DNA of 57,633 nucleotides from Bradyrhizobium tropiciagri (GCF_018130505.1 NZ_JAFCKH010000019.1:1-57633); one strand, 5' to 3'. Positions 45,652-54,681 are shown, numbered from the stretch's first letter. Numbers and translations are program-made. The notes: generated by a model from the letters alone, not told the origin.

Positions 45652-45912
45652 ATGCGCAAGACCCAGTTCGCCATCATCATTATCGCCGCCGGCCTCACGC
45701 TCGCACCAGCCGCGCTTCTCGCCCAGGGCACGGGAGGCACCCCGCCGCCACCGCGGCCGGGCGACCGCGCGGCGCCTTCGAACGGCGTCGGCGGCACGCC
45801 GCCTCCGATGCGGTCCGGCCAGCGTGTCGCGCCGTCGAGCGGCGTCGGCGGCGGCAGTGCCGCGCCGGCGGCTCCGGGAGCGCCCTCGCCCAATCCCGCG
45901 ACGGGACGGTGA
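45652..45912 (+). CDS. Small exported Pro/Gly-rich repeat protein
   Basis: 86 residues. Signal peptide 1-23 (MRKTQFAIIIIAAGLTLAPA, then ALLAQ). The mature part holds two near-identical 18-19-residue repeats, GGTPPPPRPGDRAAPSNGV and GGTPPPMRSGQRVAPSSGV, then a Gly/Ala/Pro tail (GGGSAAPAAPGAPS). No family recognised; likely a disordered periplasmic or surface peptide. Start chosen by the signal peptide. A family A repeat begins four bases after the stop. Confidence 0.65.
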   Translation: MRKTQFAIIIIAAGLTLAPAALLAQGTGGTPPPPRPGDRAAPSNGVGGTPPPMRSGQRVAPSSGVGGGSAAPAAPGAPSPNPATGR

Positions 45913-45915
45913 GTG

Positions 45916-46005
45916 CGTAGCCCGGATGGAGCGCAGCGCAATCCGGGGCAGTCGTGCAACGTGTGACAGCGTTCCCGGATTTCGCTTCGCTCCATCCGGG
46001 CTACG
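45916..46005. repeat. Family A palindromic element, copy 6
   Basis: CGTAGCCCGGATGGAGCGCA at the left, CCATCCGGGCTACG at the right, 90 bp, between the small secreted protein and the convergent PilZ gene. Confidence 0.85.
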
Positions 46006-46026
46006 AATTTTCGCGCAGCGGCCGCG

Positions 46027-46347
46027 CTAGACCGCGCCGACAGGCTCCGCCGCAATCGGCTCCGCCTCGGCCTCGGCAACGACGAATTTCAGACCGTAGG
46101 TCTTGCCGCGGCGCCAGACCACCTCGCAGGGGTAGCGCTTGGAATGGTCGGCGAGCAGCGTCAGCGCGAGGCGGTCCTTGACGTCGAACTCGACCTCGGT
46201 GGTGATCTTGGCGCCGCCGGGTGAGATGTCGGCGACGGCGCACTCGTTCTCGGTCGCGCCGTCATCCACGGTGATCCAGGCGACGCGATTGTTGAGCTGG
46301 CGCCGCGGCTCGCGACTGACCTTGACCCGTGCACCATTGCTCGCCAT
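46027..46347 (-). CDS. PilZ-domain protein, likely c-di-GMP receptor
   Basis: 106 residues, single PilZ domain. Both nucleotide motifs are intact: RxxxR as REPRR (residues 14-18 region) and DISPGGAKI for (D/N)xSxxG. Closing WRRGKTYGLKFV is typical. Binds cyclic di-GMP in related proteins. Start at 46347 has AGGA eight bases upstream; starts 3 and 9 codons earlier are possible. Convergent with the small secreted protein gene. Confidence 0.88.
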   Translation of the reverse strand: MASNGARVKVSREPRRQLNNRVAWITVDDGATENECAVADISPGGAKITTEVEFDVKDRLALTLLADHSKRYPCEVVWRRGKTYGLKFVVAEAEAEPIAAEPVGAV

Positions 46348-46660
46348 CGCCGTCATCCTTCGAACGTCGGGCACCGGGCTCGTCGCGGAATCCGCAAAGC
46401 CGTTCGGCGCACCGCGCTACCTGCACACTGCAACCCGGCGCGTAAAATCCGCCTTAGCGCGATCGCTTGAACTTTACCGGAATCTTGACGGGGCTTTTAG
46501 CAAAGGCGGATTCCGCAGCTCCATCAGCGGGATACCAGTCGTTTTGGCGGCCCGGACCTTGACTCCTTCGCTGCACTATTGGTGAACTGGCCAAGCGTGG
46601 CATCGGCTGCGCCCCTGCAACAAGAGCGCCGTCACGTGCCTCGCTCAACGGAAACGCCCC
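46348..46660. other. 313-bp gap with inverted repeat AATCCGCCTT / AAGGCGGATT
   Basis: Between the PilZ gene and the acyl-CoA ligase. Perfect 10-bp arms at 46446-46455 and 46503-46512, 47 bp apart. TTGACG (46485-46490) could be a -35 box, without a clear -10. No gene seen. Confidence 0.45.
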
Positions 46661-48175
46661 ATGCTGCTCCCCCTCGCCGACGTGCCGCGCTGGTATGCCG
46701 AACGCAAGCCCGCTGATGCGATTGCGCTCAGCCACGGCGCGGATGCGCTGACCTGGCTTGAGCTCGAACGCCGGGCCAATGCACGGGCGCGGGCGTTCAT
46801 GGCAAAGGGCGTCAAGCCGGGCGACTTCGTCGCGATCGGATTGCCGAACGGCAATACCTTCTTCGAGACCAGCTTTGCGGTGTGGAAGTGCGGCGCGACG
46901 CCGACCTCGCTGTCATGGCGGCTGCCGCGCGGCGAGGCGGCGGCCGTGCTCGACATCCTCAAGCCGTCGCTGGTGGTCGGCGGCGAGGCCGACTGGAATG
47001 CGCCGAACTCGCTGCCGGCGAATTTCACGCCGGATGGATTTTCCGGCGACCCGCTCGATGCGCCGATCGCGCGCTACTGGAAGGCGATGACCAGCGGCGG
47101 CTCGACCGGACGGCCGAAAGTGATCCTCGACCACAACCCGGCCGTGATCGACACCGCGGGCGAGCCGACGCTCGGCATTGCGCGCGGCACCTCGCTGCTC
47201 AACCCGGGACCGCTCTATCACAACGCGCCGTTCATCCTCTCGCACTTCGCGCTGTTCGGCGGCGGACGGGTCACCGGCATGGTGAAGTTCGACGCCGAGG
47301 AGACGCTGCGGCTGATCGAACGCGAGCGCGTGCAATGGGTGAACTTCGTGCCGACCATGATGCACCGGATCTGGGCGCTGCCCGAGGAGGTGCGCAACCG
47401 CTACGACGTCTCCAGCCTGCAGATCGTATTTCACATGGCAGCTCCCATGCCGCCCTGGCTCAAGGAGAAATGGATCGAATGGCTCGGGCCGGAGCGGATC
47501 TGGGAGCTCTATGGCGGCACCGAGCGGCAGGGCGCCTGCGTGATCAACGGCGTCGAATGGCTGGCGCACAAGGGCTCGGTCGGCAAGATCGGCGAGACCG
47601 CAAAGCTGCGCATCATCGGCGAGGACGGCAACGACGTCGCGCCGGGCGAGACCGGCGAGATCTATTTCCTGCCCCATGACGGCGCCGGCTCGACCTATCA
47701 CTATCTCGGCGCCGCGCCGAAGCGGCGGCCGGATGGTTGGGAATCGCTCGGCGATATCGGACGCCTCGATGCAGAAGGCTATCTCTATCTCGGCGACCGC
47801 CTCGCCGACATGGTGCTGCGCGGCGGCGCCAACATCTATCCGGCCGAGGTCGAGGCCGCGGTGAGCGAGCATCCGCAGGTTCGTTCCTGCGTCGTGGTCG
47901 GCCTGCCCGATCCGGAATTCGGCCAGCGCGTGCACGCGATCCTCGAGCTTGCCGATGGCACCGACCCGCAGGCGGTTGCCGACGGCATGGGCGATTTCCT
48001 CAAGGACAGGCTCAGCCGCTACAAGCATCCGGAGAGTTTTGAGCAGGTCAGCGCGCCGCCGCGCGACGACTCCGGAAAGGTCCGCCGCACCCTGCTGCGC
48101 GACGAGCGCGCGGCGTGGATGAAGGAGAACCGCGCCTTCCGCGTCATGCCCGCGCGCGCGGCGAAGGGAGAGTAG
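46661..48175 (+). CDS. AMP-dependent acyl-CoA synthetase/ligase
   Basis: 504 residues, ANL superfamily. ATP loop TSGGSTGRPKVI (near 147), the ELYGGTERQG motif (near 285), SLGDIGRLDAEGYLYLGDR and MVLRGGANIYPAEVE (near 370-395), and the C-terminal acyl-adenylate Lys in RDDSGKVRRTLL. Resembles the bile-acid/crotonobetaine-CoA ligase group rather than long-chain FadD, so a carboxylate is activated to its CoA ester; substrate unknown. Followed by a strong stem-loop. Confidence 0.9.
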   Translation: MLLPLADVPRWYAERKPADAIALSHGADALTWLELERRANARARAFMAKGVKPGDFVAIGLPNGNTFFETSFAVWKCGATPTSLSWRLPRGEAAAVLDILKPSLVVGGEADWNAPNSLPANFTPDGFSGDPLDAPIARYWKAMTSGGSTGRPKVILDHNPAVIDTAGEPTLGIARGTSLLNPGPLYHNAPFILSHFALFGGGRVTGMVKFDAEETLRLIERERVQWVNFVPTMMHRIWALPEEVRNRYDVSSLQIVFHMAAPMPPWLKEKWIEWLGPERIWELYGGTERQGACVINGVEWLAHKGSVGKIGETAKLRIIGEDGNDVAPGETGEIYFLPHDGAGSTYHYLGAAPKRRPDGWESLGDIGRLDAEGYLYLGDRLADMVLRGGANIYPAEVEAAVSEHPQVRSCVVVGLPDPEFGQRVHAILELADGTDPQAVADGMGDFLKDRLSRYKHPESFEQVSAPPRDDSGKVRRTLLRDERAAWMKENRAFRVMPARAAKGE

Positions 48176-48185
48176 CGCTTGACTT

Positions 48186-48216
48186 CACCTCTCCCCGCGC
48201 CCTGCGGGGAGAGGTG
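48186..48216. terminator. CACCTCTCCCCGC stem-loop after the ligase
   Basis: 13-bp arms CACCTCTCCCCGC (48186-48198) and GCGGGGAGAGGTG (48204-48216) around GCCCT, 11 bases after the ligase stop. No T-run follows. Shared sequence type with the repeat at 33246, so it may be a repeat acting as terminator. Confidence 0.6.
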
Positions 48217-48324
48217 GCGAAGTGGCGCAACAACCCCGCTCGCGATCCGAGAGATATCTGTATATAGTACATCCTGAGGTAGGATCGCGCAGCCGCGGCG
48301 CGCCACAACCGAGGCAGGAGCCCC

Positions 48325-49395
48325 ATGTCATTTCGCAATGATAACGAGGCATACGAAGCCTGGCTCGGCCGGCAGTGCGACATGTTCAAGCCGGACATCG
48401 ACTACAAGCACGTCCTGATGAAAGAGAGTCCGTTCGTCTTCCTTCGCGCGACCTATTTCCGCTGGGCGCGCAAGATCGGCGACTGGTGCCCGGAGCTGAT
48501 GGATGCGCCGCGGGTGCTCGCGGTCGGCGATCTGCATCTGGAGAATTTCGGCACCTGGCGCGATGCCGACGGACGGCTGGTATGGGGCGTCAACGATTTC
48601 GACGAGGCCGCCGTGATGCCTTATGTGCTCGACCTGGTGCGGCTCGCCACCAGCATGCGCCTCGCACCGCGGCCGGCGGTCACCGCGCGCGAGACCGCCG
48701 AGGCGCTACTCGAGGGCTATCGCGAGGGGCTCGACGATCCGCAAGCTGCGTTGCTGTTCGAGGGCCAGACCTGGCTCAGGCCCTATGCCGAGCCGGGCGA
48801 AGGCAAGCCGGAGAAATTCTGGGATGAAGTCGCGCATTACCCGGCCGCGAAACCGCCGCCGCAGATTGCCGCCGCGCTGCGCGCCAGTCTGCCGCGCGAC
48901 GTCGCGCACAACGAAATTCGGTTTGCGCGCATCCTGCGCAAGGGTGGCGGCAGCTTGGGGCGGCCTCGCTATGCCGCGATCGCCTATTGGCGCGGCGGCC
49001 AGATCGTCCGCGAGGCCAAGGCGCTGGTGCCCTCGGCCTGGAGCTGGGCGCATCGCGAAGGCGGACACGCGCGATCGAACTTCAAGACACTCGCGACCGG
49101 ACGGTATCGGGCGCCGGATCCGTTCCTGCGTGTGCGTAACGGTTTCATCCTGCGCCGCATCGCCGCGGATTCCCGCAAGATCGAACTCGGCGAGGAAGCC
49201 GGGCGAAAACTGCAGCGGAGGCTGATCAAGGCGATGGGCTTCGATCTCGCCTCGATCCATGCGGCCGGCGCAGCCCGGATCGGACGATTGAAGGACGACC
49301 TCAAGCGGCGGCGCAAGCAGCGTAACTGGCTGGACCAGGCGGCCGAAATCGCCGAGGACAAGGTCAGGCGCGACTTCCGGGAATGGCGCGGCTGA
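48325..49395 (+). CDS. DUF2252 family protein
   Basis: 356 residues. DUF2252 pattern: KHVLMKESPFVFLRATYFRW, VGDLHLENFGTWRDADGRL and GVNDFDEAAVMPYVLDLVRLATS, then GGGSLGRPRYAAIAYW. The VGDLHLENF and NDFDE motifs resemble the catalytic and metal loops of aminoglycoside-kinase-like folds (HGDxxxxN and DxD), but kinase activity is inference. Cytosolic. GGCAGGAG before the ATG. Stands alone between the ligase and the HtrA-like gene. Confidence 0.9.
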   Translation: MSFRNDNEAYEAWLGRQCDMFKPDIDYKHVLMKESPFVFLRATYFRWARKIGDWCPELMDAPRVLAVGDLHLENFGTWRDADGRLVWGVNDFDEAAVMPYVLDLVRLATSMRLAPRPAVTARETAEALLEGYREGLDDPQAALLFEGQTWLRPYAEPGEGKPEKFWDEVAHYPAAKPPPQIAAALRASLPRDVAHNEIRFARILRKGGGSLGRPRYAAIAYWRGGQIVREAKALVPSAWSWAHREGGHARSNFKTLATGRYRAPDPFLRVRNGFILRRIAADSRKIELGEEAGRKLQRRLIKAMGFDLASIHAAGAARIGRLKDDLKRRRKQRNWLDQAAEIAEDKVRRDFREWRG

Positions 49396-49562
49396 CATGC
49401 GTTTGTGATTGCGCTGCTGGCGACCGCCCGGTCAGCCGTCTCGATCAACCGTCAATTCACTGTTATATATGACGGGAGCGGACGATGTTCCCGACCCCGT
49501 GATCTTTTCGCCTCTTGCGGCGTTGACGCGAACACACGTGTGCGATCCTGCGGAGACCCTCC

Positions 49563-50534
49563 ATGACCTCGATGACCGAATGGAAAGTGCCAACGGCCTT
49601 TCAGCCCCGCCCCGAAGATTACCGCTTCGATCTCGATCGCGCGCTGATGAGTGTGGTCGGGCTGCATTCGATCATTCCATCTGACGCCTTCAGCGCCGAG
49701 ACGCTCGGCACCGAGCGCGCCGGCAACGGGGTCCTGATCGACGACGGGCTGCTGCTGACGATCGGCTATCTGATCACCGAGGCCGAAGCGGTGTGGCTGC
49801 ATCTCGGCGACGGCCGCGTGGTCGAGGGCCATGCGCTCGGCTTCGATTTCGAATCCGGCTTCGGCCTCGTGCAGGCACTCGGCCGGCCCGGTATCGAACC
49901 GCTGCCGATCGGCTCGTCGGCCGCGACGCGGGTCGGCGACAAGGTCGTGGTCGGCGGCGCCGGCGGCCGCACCCGCTCGGTCGCAAGCCAGATCGTGGCG
50001 AAGCAGGAATTCGCCGGCTACTGGGAGTATCTGCTCGACGAGGCGGTCTTCACCTATCCGTCGCATCCGAACTGGGGCGGCTGCGGCCTGATCTCCGACA
50101 GCGGCGAGTTGATCGGCATCGGCTCGCTGCAGCTCGAGCGCGAGCGCTCGGGCCGGGAGGAGAAAGTCAACATGATCGTGCCGATCGATCTGCTGGGTCC
50201 CGTGATCGGCGACCTGCGCAAGTTCGGCCGCGTCAACAAGCCGGCGCGGCCGTGGCTCGGCATGTACACCACCGAGATCGACAACCGTGTCGTCGTGGTC
50301 GGCATCGCCAGCAAGGGCCCTGCGGCGCGCGCCGAACTGAAGACCGGCGACGTCATCCTCGCGGTCGGCGGCGACAAGATCACCAGCCAGACCGGCTTCT
50401 ATCGCAAGCTCTGGTCGCTCGGCTCGGCGGGGGTCGACGTGCCGCTCACCGTCTACCACGAGGGCGTCACCTTCGACGTCACGCTGACCTCGATCGACCG
50501 CATGAAGCTGCTGAAGGCGCCGAGGTTGCATTAG
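49563..50534 (+). CDS. HtrA-like protein with PDZ domain, protease triad missing
   Basis: 323 residues with S1C (DegP/HtrA) architecture: trypsin-like barrels at about 30-205 and a PDZ domain at about 225-315 (PWLGMYTTEIDNRVVVVGI, AELKTGDVILAVGGDKI). Where active enzymes have the His loop (N-H-V-I) this has LLTIGYLITEA (Tyr); the Asp loop is FDFESGFGLVQA; and the GNSGGPL serine loop is PNWGGCGLIS (Trp in place of Ser). All three catalytic positions appear lost, so a binding or chaperone role is more likely than proteolysis. No signal peptide, so probably cytosolic. Alignment is by eye. Confidence 0.8.
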   Translation: MTSMTEWKVPTAFQPRPEDYRFDLDRALMSVVGLHSIIPSDAFSAETLGTERAGNGVLIDDGLLLTIGYLITEAEAVWLHLGDGRVVEGHALGFDFESGFGLVQALGRPGIEPLPIGSSAATRVGDKVVVGGAGGRTRSVASQIVAKQEFAGYWEYLLDEAVFTYPSHPNWGGCGLISDSGELIGIGSLQLERERSGREEKVNMIVPIDLLGPVIGDLRKFGRVNKPARPWLGMYTTEIDNRVVVVGIASKGPAARAELKTGDVILAVGGDKITSQTGFYRKLWSLGSAGVDVPLTVYHEGVTFDVTLTSIDRMKLLKAPRLH

Positions 50535-50567
50535 GCGCAATGAAGCTCACAGGGATCGCTCTCTCTT

Positions 50568-50615
50568 TATCTCTCCCGCTTGCGGGGGAGGTCGTCGCGC
50601 GAAGCGCGGCGACAG
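50568..50615. repeat. CTCTCCCGC-TTGCGGGGGAGG stem between HtrA-like and esterase genes
   Basis: CTCTCCCGCTTGCGGGGGAG hairpin followed by a GTCGTCGCGCGAAGCGCGGCGAC stem (CGCGC-GAA-GCGCG). Relative of the CTCTCCCCGC repeats elsewhere in the window. Confidence 0.6.
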
Positions 50616-50643
50616 CTCTGATCTGGCAGGAAGGACGACAGCG

Positions 50644-51711
50644 ATGACCGAGGCGGTCGTGGACGACATCGTGGCCGTGCTGCCGCCGCTGCTGCAGACG
50701 CTGGAATCGCTGGCCTTCGTCGCGCGCAATCTCAACCCCGCGGAGTTCGGCAACGTCATGCAGATCGCGGGCGAGCCGGACGAGGCGCTGCAGGCGGTGA
50801 AGCCGCGGCTGGCCGAATGGCCGGAGAAATTCTCTCACATCCGGACGGCGCTGGAAGCTTCGATCGATGCGGCGCTTGCCGGCTATGCGGGATTGCGCGA
50901 AGTCGCGAGCGGCCAGGGCGATCTCGTCAGCGTGTTCCGCGCGCTGCGCTATCTGCCGCGGGCGCAGGAAGCGCTCTATCCGCTGACCGAGTGGCCGCCG
51001 GTCAGCGGCTTCTTCCTGACGCCTGAGCTGCGCGAGGACGCTGCGCTGCAGGCGAAGCTTTCCGCCGCACCTAGCGACAACACCGGCGTCTTCCACGAAG
51101 GCAACGAGCCGGGCGGCCGCGGCGGCTTCTCGATGTACGTGCCGGAATATTACACGCCGGACCGCGCCTGGCCGCTGGTGATGGCGCTGCATGGCGGCAG
51201 CGGCAACGGCCGCAGCTTCCTGTGGAGCTGGCTGCGCGACGCGCGCAGCCGCGGCGCCATTCTGATCGCGCCGACCGCGACCGGCCAGACCTGGGCGCTG
51301 ATGGGCAACGACACCGACACGCCGAACCTCAACCGCATCCTCGGCCAGGCGCGCCAACGCTGGAACATCGACGAGACGCGCATGCTGCTGACCGGCATGA
51401 GCGACGGCGGCACGTTCAGCTATGTCTCGGGGCTCGACGGCGCATCGCGCTTCACCCATCTTGCGCCGGTCGCCGCGACGTTCCATCCGCTGATGGCTGA
51501 AATGGCCGACGCCGAACGGCTCCGCGGCCTCCCCATCTTCATCACCCACGGCCAGCTCGACTGGATGTTCCCGGTGCAGACCGCACGGCAGACGCAGGGG
51601 CTGCTGTCCGCCGCCGGCGCCAGGGTGACCTATCGCGAGATCGACGACCTCAGCCACTGCTATCCGCGTGAGATCAACGCGGAGATCCTGCAGTGGCTGA
51701 ATGGTGAATAG
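50644..51711 (+). CDS. Alpha/beta hydrolase, phospholipase/carboxylesterase type
   Basis: 355 residues. An N-terminal helical part of unknown role (1-145) precedes an alpha/beta-hydrolase (about 150-355): oxyanion region LVMALHGGSGNGRSFLWSW, nucleophile elbow LLTGMSDGGTFSY (GxSxG), catalytic Asp in THGQLDWMFPVQ and His in DLSHCYPREIN. Similar to small serine esterases of the phospholipase/carboxylesterase family. No signal peptide. Substrate unknown. Confidence 0.9.
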   Translation: MTEAVVDDIVAVLPPLLQTLESLAFVARNLNPAEFGNVMQIAGEPDEALQAVKPRLAEWPEKFSHIRTALEASIDAALAGYAGLREVASGQGDLVSVFRALRYLPRAQEALYPLTEWPPVSGFFLTPELREDAALQAKLSAAPSDNTGVFHEGNEPGGRGGFSMYVPEYYTPDRAWPLVMALHGGSGNGRSFLWSWLRDARSRGAILIAPTATGQTWALMGNDTDTPNLNRILGQARQRWNIDETRMLLTGMSDGGTFSYVSGLDGASRFTHLAPVAATFHPLMAEMADAERLRGLPIFITHGQLDWMFPVQTARQTQGLLSAAGARVTYREIDDLSHCYPREINAEILQWLNGE

Positions 51712-51751
51712 GGCCGACGGCTAAGGACTCTCTTTGCGACGACAACAGGCC

Positions 51752-51853
51752 CGTCATCCTGAGGTGCGAGCGGAGCGAGCCTCGATGGATGAATCGGCCC
51801 GGTTGGTGGCCGTCGATCCTTCGAGGTTCGCTCCGCTCGCACCTCAGGATGAC
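51752..51853. repeat. Family B inverted repeat (CGTCATCCTGAGG), copy 2
   Basis: CGTCATCCTGAGGTGCGAGC at the left and GCACCTCAGGATGACG at the right, with inner CCTCGATGGATG and GATCCTTCGAGG. Between the esterase and the convergent SDR gene. Confidence 0.85.
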
Positions 51854-51914
51854 GGGGATAGATAATGCGGGCGGCGCTATCCTCGCGGCAACGAGGACAG
51901 CGCCGCCGCTCACC

Positions 51915-52814
51915 TCACTCGTTCACTCGCGGCTTGAGCAAGTCCGAGAAGCCGACCCGGTGCAGCATCTCGTTGCGGACGCGATCGATCACGGCGAAGG
52001 CGACCTCGGCGCCGTCCTGGGTCGGATCGATGTGGACGCGGAATGGGCGCTTGCCGAACGGTGTGTCGACGACCTTGACGATCGCATCGGCGACCGATGA
52101 CGCGTCGGCATCCGCGGGGACGATCGCCGAGAATGCCTTCATGATCTCGTCACCGAAGCCGGCATAGGGACCTGCTTCATATTCGGCGACGCGTGCCTCG
52201 TCGGCGGGGCGGCCGGAATGCGCAAAGTGGTTGGTGCCGCCGGTGAAGGCGCCGGGCACGATGATCGAGGTCTCGATGCCCCAGCGCGACAGCTCGCGGG
52301 CATAGATCACCGCCATCGCGTCCATGCCGGCCTTCGCCGCGAAATACGGCGCAAGATAGGGCGGCGTGCCGCCGGCCGAGCTGGAGCTCGACACCCAGAC
52401 CACAAGTCCCCTGCCCTGCTTGCGCAGCTGCGGCAACGCCGCGCGGTTGACGCGCTGGGTCGAGAGCACGTTGACGTCGTACAGCTCGGCGAGTTGCTCG
52501 GGCGTGAAGGCTTCCGCCGGGCCGAACACCATGTGGCCGGCGTTATGCATGACGACGTCGAGGCGGCCTTCTTCGGCGACGATCTGGGCGATCGCGGCAT
52601 CCGCCGAAGCCTGCGAGCCGACATCGAGCTCGAGCGCGCGCAGATCGACCTTGTTGTCGCGGGCGAACTCCTCGACGTCGGCGACCGCGGCGGCGTTGCG
52701 GCCGGTGGTGTGGCGCATCGAGGCGTAGACGGTGTGGCCGGCCTTGGCGAGCGCATTGGCGGTGAGACGGCCGAAGCCGCTGGATGCGCCGGTGATGACG
52801 ATGACCTGTTTCAT
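51915..52814 (-). CDS. SDR-family oxidoreductase (classical), 299 aa
   Basis: NAD(P)-binding TGASSGFG (residues 8-15), NAG motif MHNAGHM, catalytic Ser in SSSSSAGGT and the YxxxK motif YFAAKAG. The long C-terminus (RVHIDPTQDGAEVAFAVIDRV) is as in DltE-like or uncharacterised SDRs. Reduces or oxidises a small alcohol/ketone in the cytosol; substrate unknown. 57 bp downstream of the second SDR, same direction, so probably co-transcribed and controlled by the divergent LysR gene. Confidence 0.92.
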   Translation of the reverse strand: MKQVIVITGASSGFGRLTANALAKAGHTVYASMRHTTGRNAAAVADVEEFARDNKVDLRALELDVGSQASADAAIAQIVAEEGRLDVVMHNAGHMVFGPAEAFTPEQLAELYDVNVLSTQRVNRAALPQLRKQGRGLVVWVSSSSSAGGTPPYLAPYFAAKAGMDAMAVIYARELSRWGIETSIIVPGAFTGGTNHFAHSGRPADEARVAEYEAGPYAGFGDEIMKAFSAIVPADADASSVADAIVKVVDTPFGKRPFRVHIDPTQDGAEVAFAVIDRVRNEMLHRVGFSDLLKPRVNE

Positions 52815-52871
52815 GACAAATATCCTTGTGGTTCGAGTTGTGAGCGAGGCTGGGTTGAAGGCGTGATGAGG

Positions 52872-53612
52872 TCAGACCAGGCCGCCATTGGCGCGCAGCG
52901 TCTGGCCGTTGATCCAGGAGCCGTCGGGACCGGCGAGGAACGACACGGTGCCGGCGATGTCCGCGGGCGTGCCGAGCCGCTCCAGCGGCACCATCTTGGC
53001 GAAGCGATCGATCAGTTCGTCCGACTTGCCGTGCAGGAACAGATCGGTCGCCGTCGGGCCGGGCGCGACGGCGTTCACGGTGATGCCGCGGCCACGCAAC
53101 TCCTTGGAAAGGATCGCGGTCAGCGACTCGATCGCCGCCTTGGTCGCGACATAGATGCCGTAGGTCTCGAGCTTGGTGCCAACCACGCTGGTCGAGAAGT
53201 TGACGATGCGTCCGCCGCTGCGCAGCCGCCGCGCCGCCTCGCGCATGGTGTTGAAGCTGCCCTTCAGGTTGACCGCGACCTGCTGGTCGAACGTCGCGTC
53301 GTCGCTGTCGGCGATTCGGCCGAGCTTCATGATGCCGGCATTGTTGACCAGCACATCGACGCCGCCGAACGCCGCCTCCGCCGCGTCGAACATGCCGCGC
53401 ACCGCATTGGCGTCGCTGACATCGGCCTTCGCGGTCAGCGCCCGGCCGCCGGCGGCTTCGATCCGCTCGGCCACCGCCTCGGCCGGCTTGGCGTCGCCGG
53501 AATAGTTGATGACGACGGTGAAGCCGTCCTTGGCGAGGCGTTCGGCAACTGCCGCGCCGATCCCGCGCGAGCCGCCCGTCACCAGAGCTACCTTGTTGGT
53601 TTGGTTGGTCAT
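52872..53612 (-). CDS. SDR-family oxidoreductase (3-ketoacyl reductase-like), 246 aa
   Basis: Classical SDR: TGGSRGIGAAVAERLAKDG at 12-30, NNAGIMKLGR near 90, Ser in FSTSVVGTK near 140 and YVATKAAIES (YxxxK) near 154, ending in INGQTLRANGGLV. FabG-like in length and motifs but in a LysR/SDR setting, hence likely a general ketone reductase rather than the fatty-acid enzyme. ATG at 53612 divergent from the LysR gene 121 bp away. Confidence 0.94.
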   Translation of the reverse strand: MTNQTNKVALVTGGSRGIGAAVAERLAKDGFTVVINYSGDAKPAEAVAERIEAAGGRALTAKADVSDANAVRGMFDAAEAAFGGVDVLVNNAGIMKLGRIADSDDATFDQQVAVNLKGSFNTMREAARRLRSGGRIVNFSTSVVGTKLETYGIYVATKAAIESLTAILSKELRGRGITVNAVAPGPTATDLFLHGKSDELIDRFAKMVPLERLGTPADIAGTVSFLAGPDGSWINGQTLRANGGLV

Positions 53613-53732
53613 TTTCGTTCTCCATCAGGTTGTGCGGGGGTGCCGCGTTCGATGGAGTGACCCTATGCCTTGCCGTCATCCGGATAATCATGCATTCTTT
53701 GGCATCACTATTCGTGAACTCCGGACAATAGA
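53613..53732. promoter_or_regulatory. Divergent control region of the SDR pair and LysR gene
   Basis: 120-bp AT-richer stretch (for example ATAATCATGCATTCTTTGGC) between opposing start codons, the usual place for a LysR-type T-N11-A operator. I could not pick a single convincing site; ATGCAT at 53689-53694 is palindromic. Confidence 0.4.
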
Positions 53733-54620
53733 ATGGACCGTTTCGATGCGATGCGAGTGTTCACCCGCGTGGTGGAGCGGCGCAGTTTTTCACTGGCCGC
53801 CGACGATCTCGGGCTGCCGCGCTCGACGGTGACCGATGCGGTGAAGGGGCTGGAGGCGCGGCTCGGCGTGCGGCTGCTCGAGCGCACCACGCGCACGGTG
53901 CGCCCGACCCTTGACGGCGAGGCGCATTACCGGCGCTGTCTGGCGCTGGTCGCAGATCTCGAAGACGCAGAAGGCGCATTCGGCGGCGCCAAGCCGAGAG
54001 GGCTGTTGCGGCTCGAGGTGCAGGGCACGCTCGCGCGGCATTTTCTGCTGCCGAACCTACCGGGCTTCCTTGCCGAATACCCCGACATCGAAATCAGCAT
54101 GAGCGAGAGCGACCGTTGGGTCGACCTGATCCGCGAGGGCGTCGACTGCGTGCTGCGCTTCGGCCAGCTGCCCGACAGCGACATGATCGCGCGTGAGGTG
54201 ACGATGTTGGAGCGGCTGACCTGCGCGACGCCGGAGTATTTCGCGCGCTGGGGCATGCCGACCGATCCGCTCGCGCTCGACGGCCATCGCATGATCGGCA
54301 TCCGCTCGCTGACCACGGGCCGCGTGCGGCCGATGGAGTTCATGATCGACGGCGCGACCAGACAGATTCCGCTGCCGGCGCCGATGACGGTGACCGGCCC
54401 GGAAAGCTATCTCGCCAGCGCCAGGCTCGGCCTCGGCCTCGTGCAGGTGCCGCGCTTCCACGCCGAAGCCGATCTGGCGCGAGGCACCCTGGTGCCGGTG
54501 CTGCAGCACTGCCCGCCGCCGTCGGTGCCGGTGTCGCTGCTCTATCCCCGCAACCGCCAGCTCTCGCCGCGCGTCCGCGTGTTCATCGATTACGTCATGC
54601 GGGTGTTCGGGCGGAACTGA
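53733..54620 (+). CDS. LysR-family transcriptional regulator
   Basis: 295 residues: winged helix (about 1-60, FDAMRVFTRVVERRSFSLAADDLGLPRSTVTDAVKGLE), linker helix and effector-binding domain with LLRLEVQGTLARHFLLP and SESDRWVDLIREGVDCVLRFG. Sequence is of the DsdC/AaeR-like group that governs adjacent short-chain dehydrogenases. Effector unknown. Confidence 0.94.
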   Translation: MDRFDAMRVFTRVVERRSFSLAADDLGLPRSTVTDAVKGLEARLGVRLLERTTRTVRPTLDGEAHYRRCLALVADLEDAEGAFGGAKPRGLLRLEVQGTLARHFLLPNLPGFLAEYPDIEISMSESDRWVDLIREGVDCVLRFGQLPDSDMIAREVTMLERLTCATPEYFARWGMPTDPLALDGHRMIGIRSLTTGRVRPMEFMIDGATRQIPLPAPMTVTGPESYLASARLGLGLVQVPRFHAEADLARGTLVPVLQHCPPPSVPVSLLYPRNRQLSPRVRVFIDYVMRVFGRN

Positions 54621-54681
54621 TGCGCCGCCGGAACCAGCAGCGCTCCCCCGACGTTATGCCATCAACACCGGAGGGTTTGTG

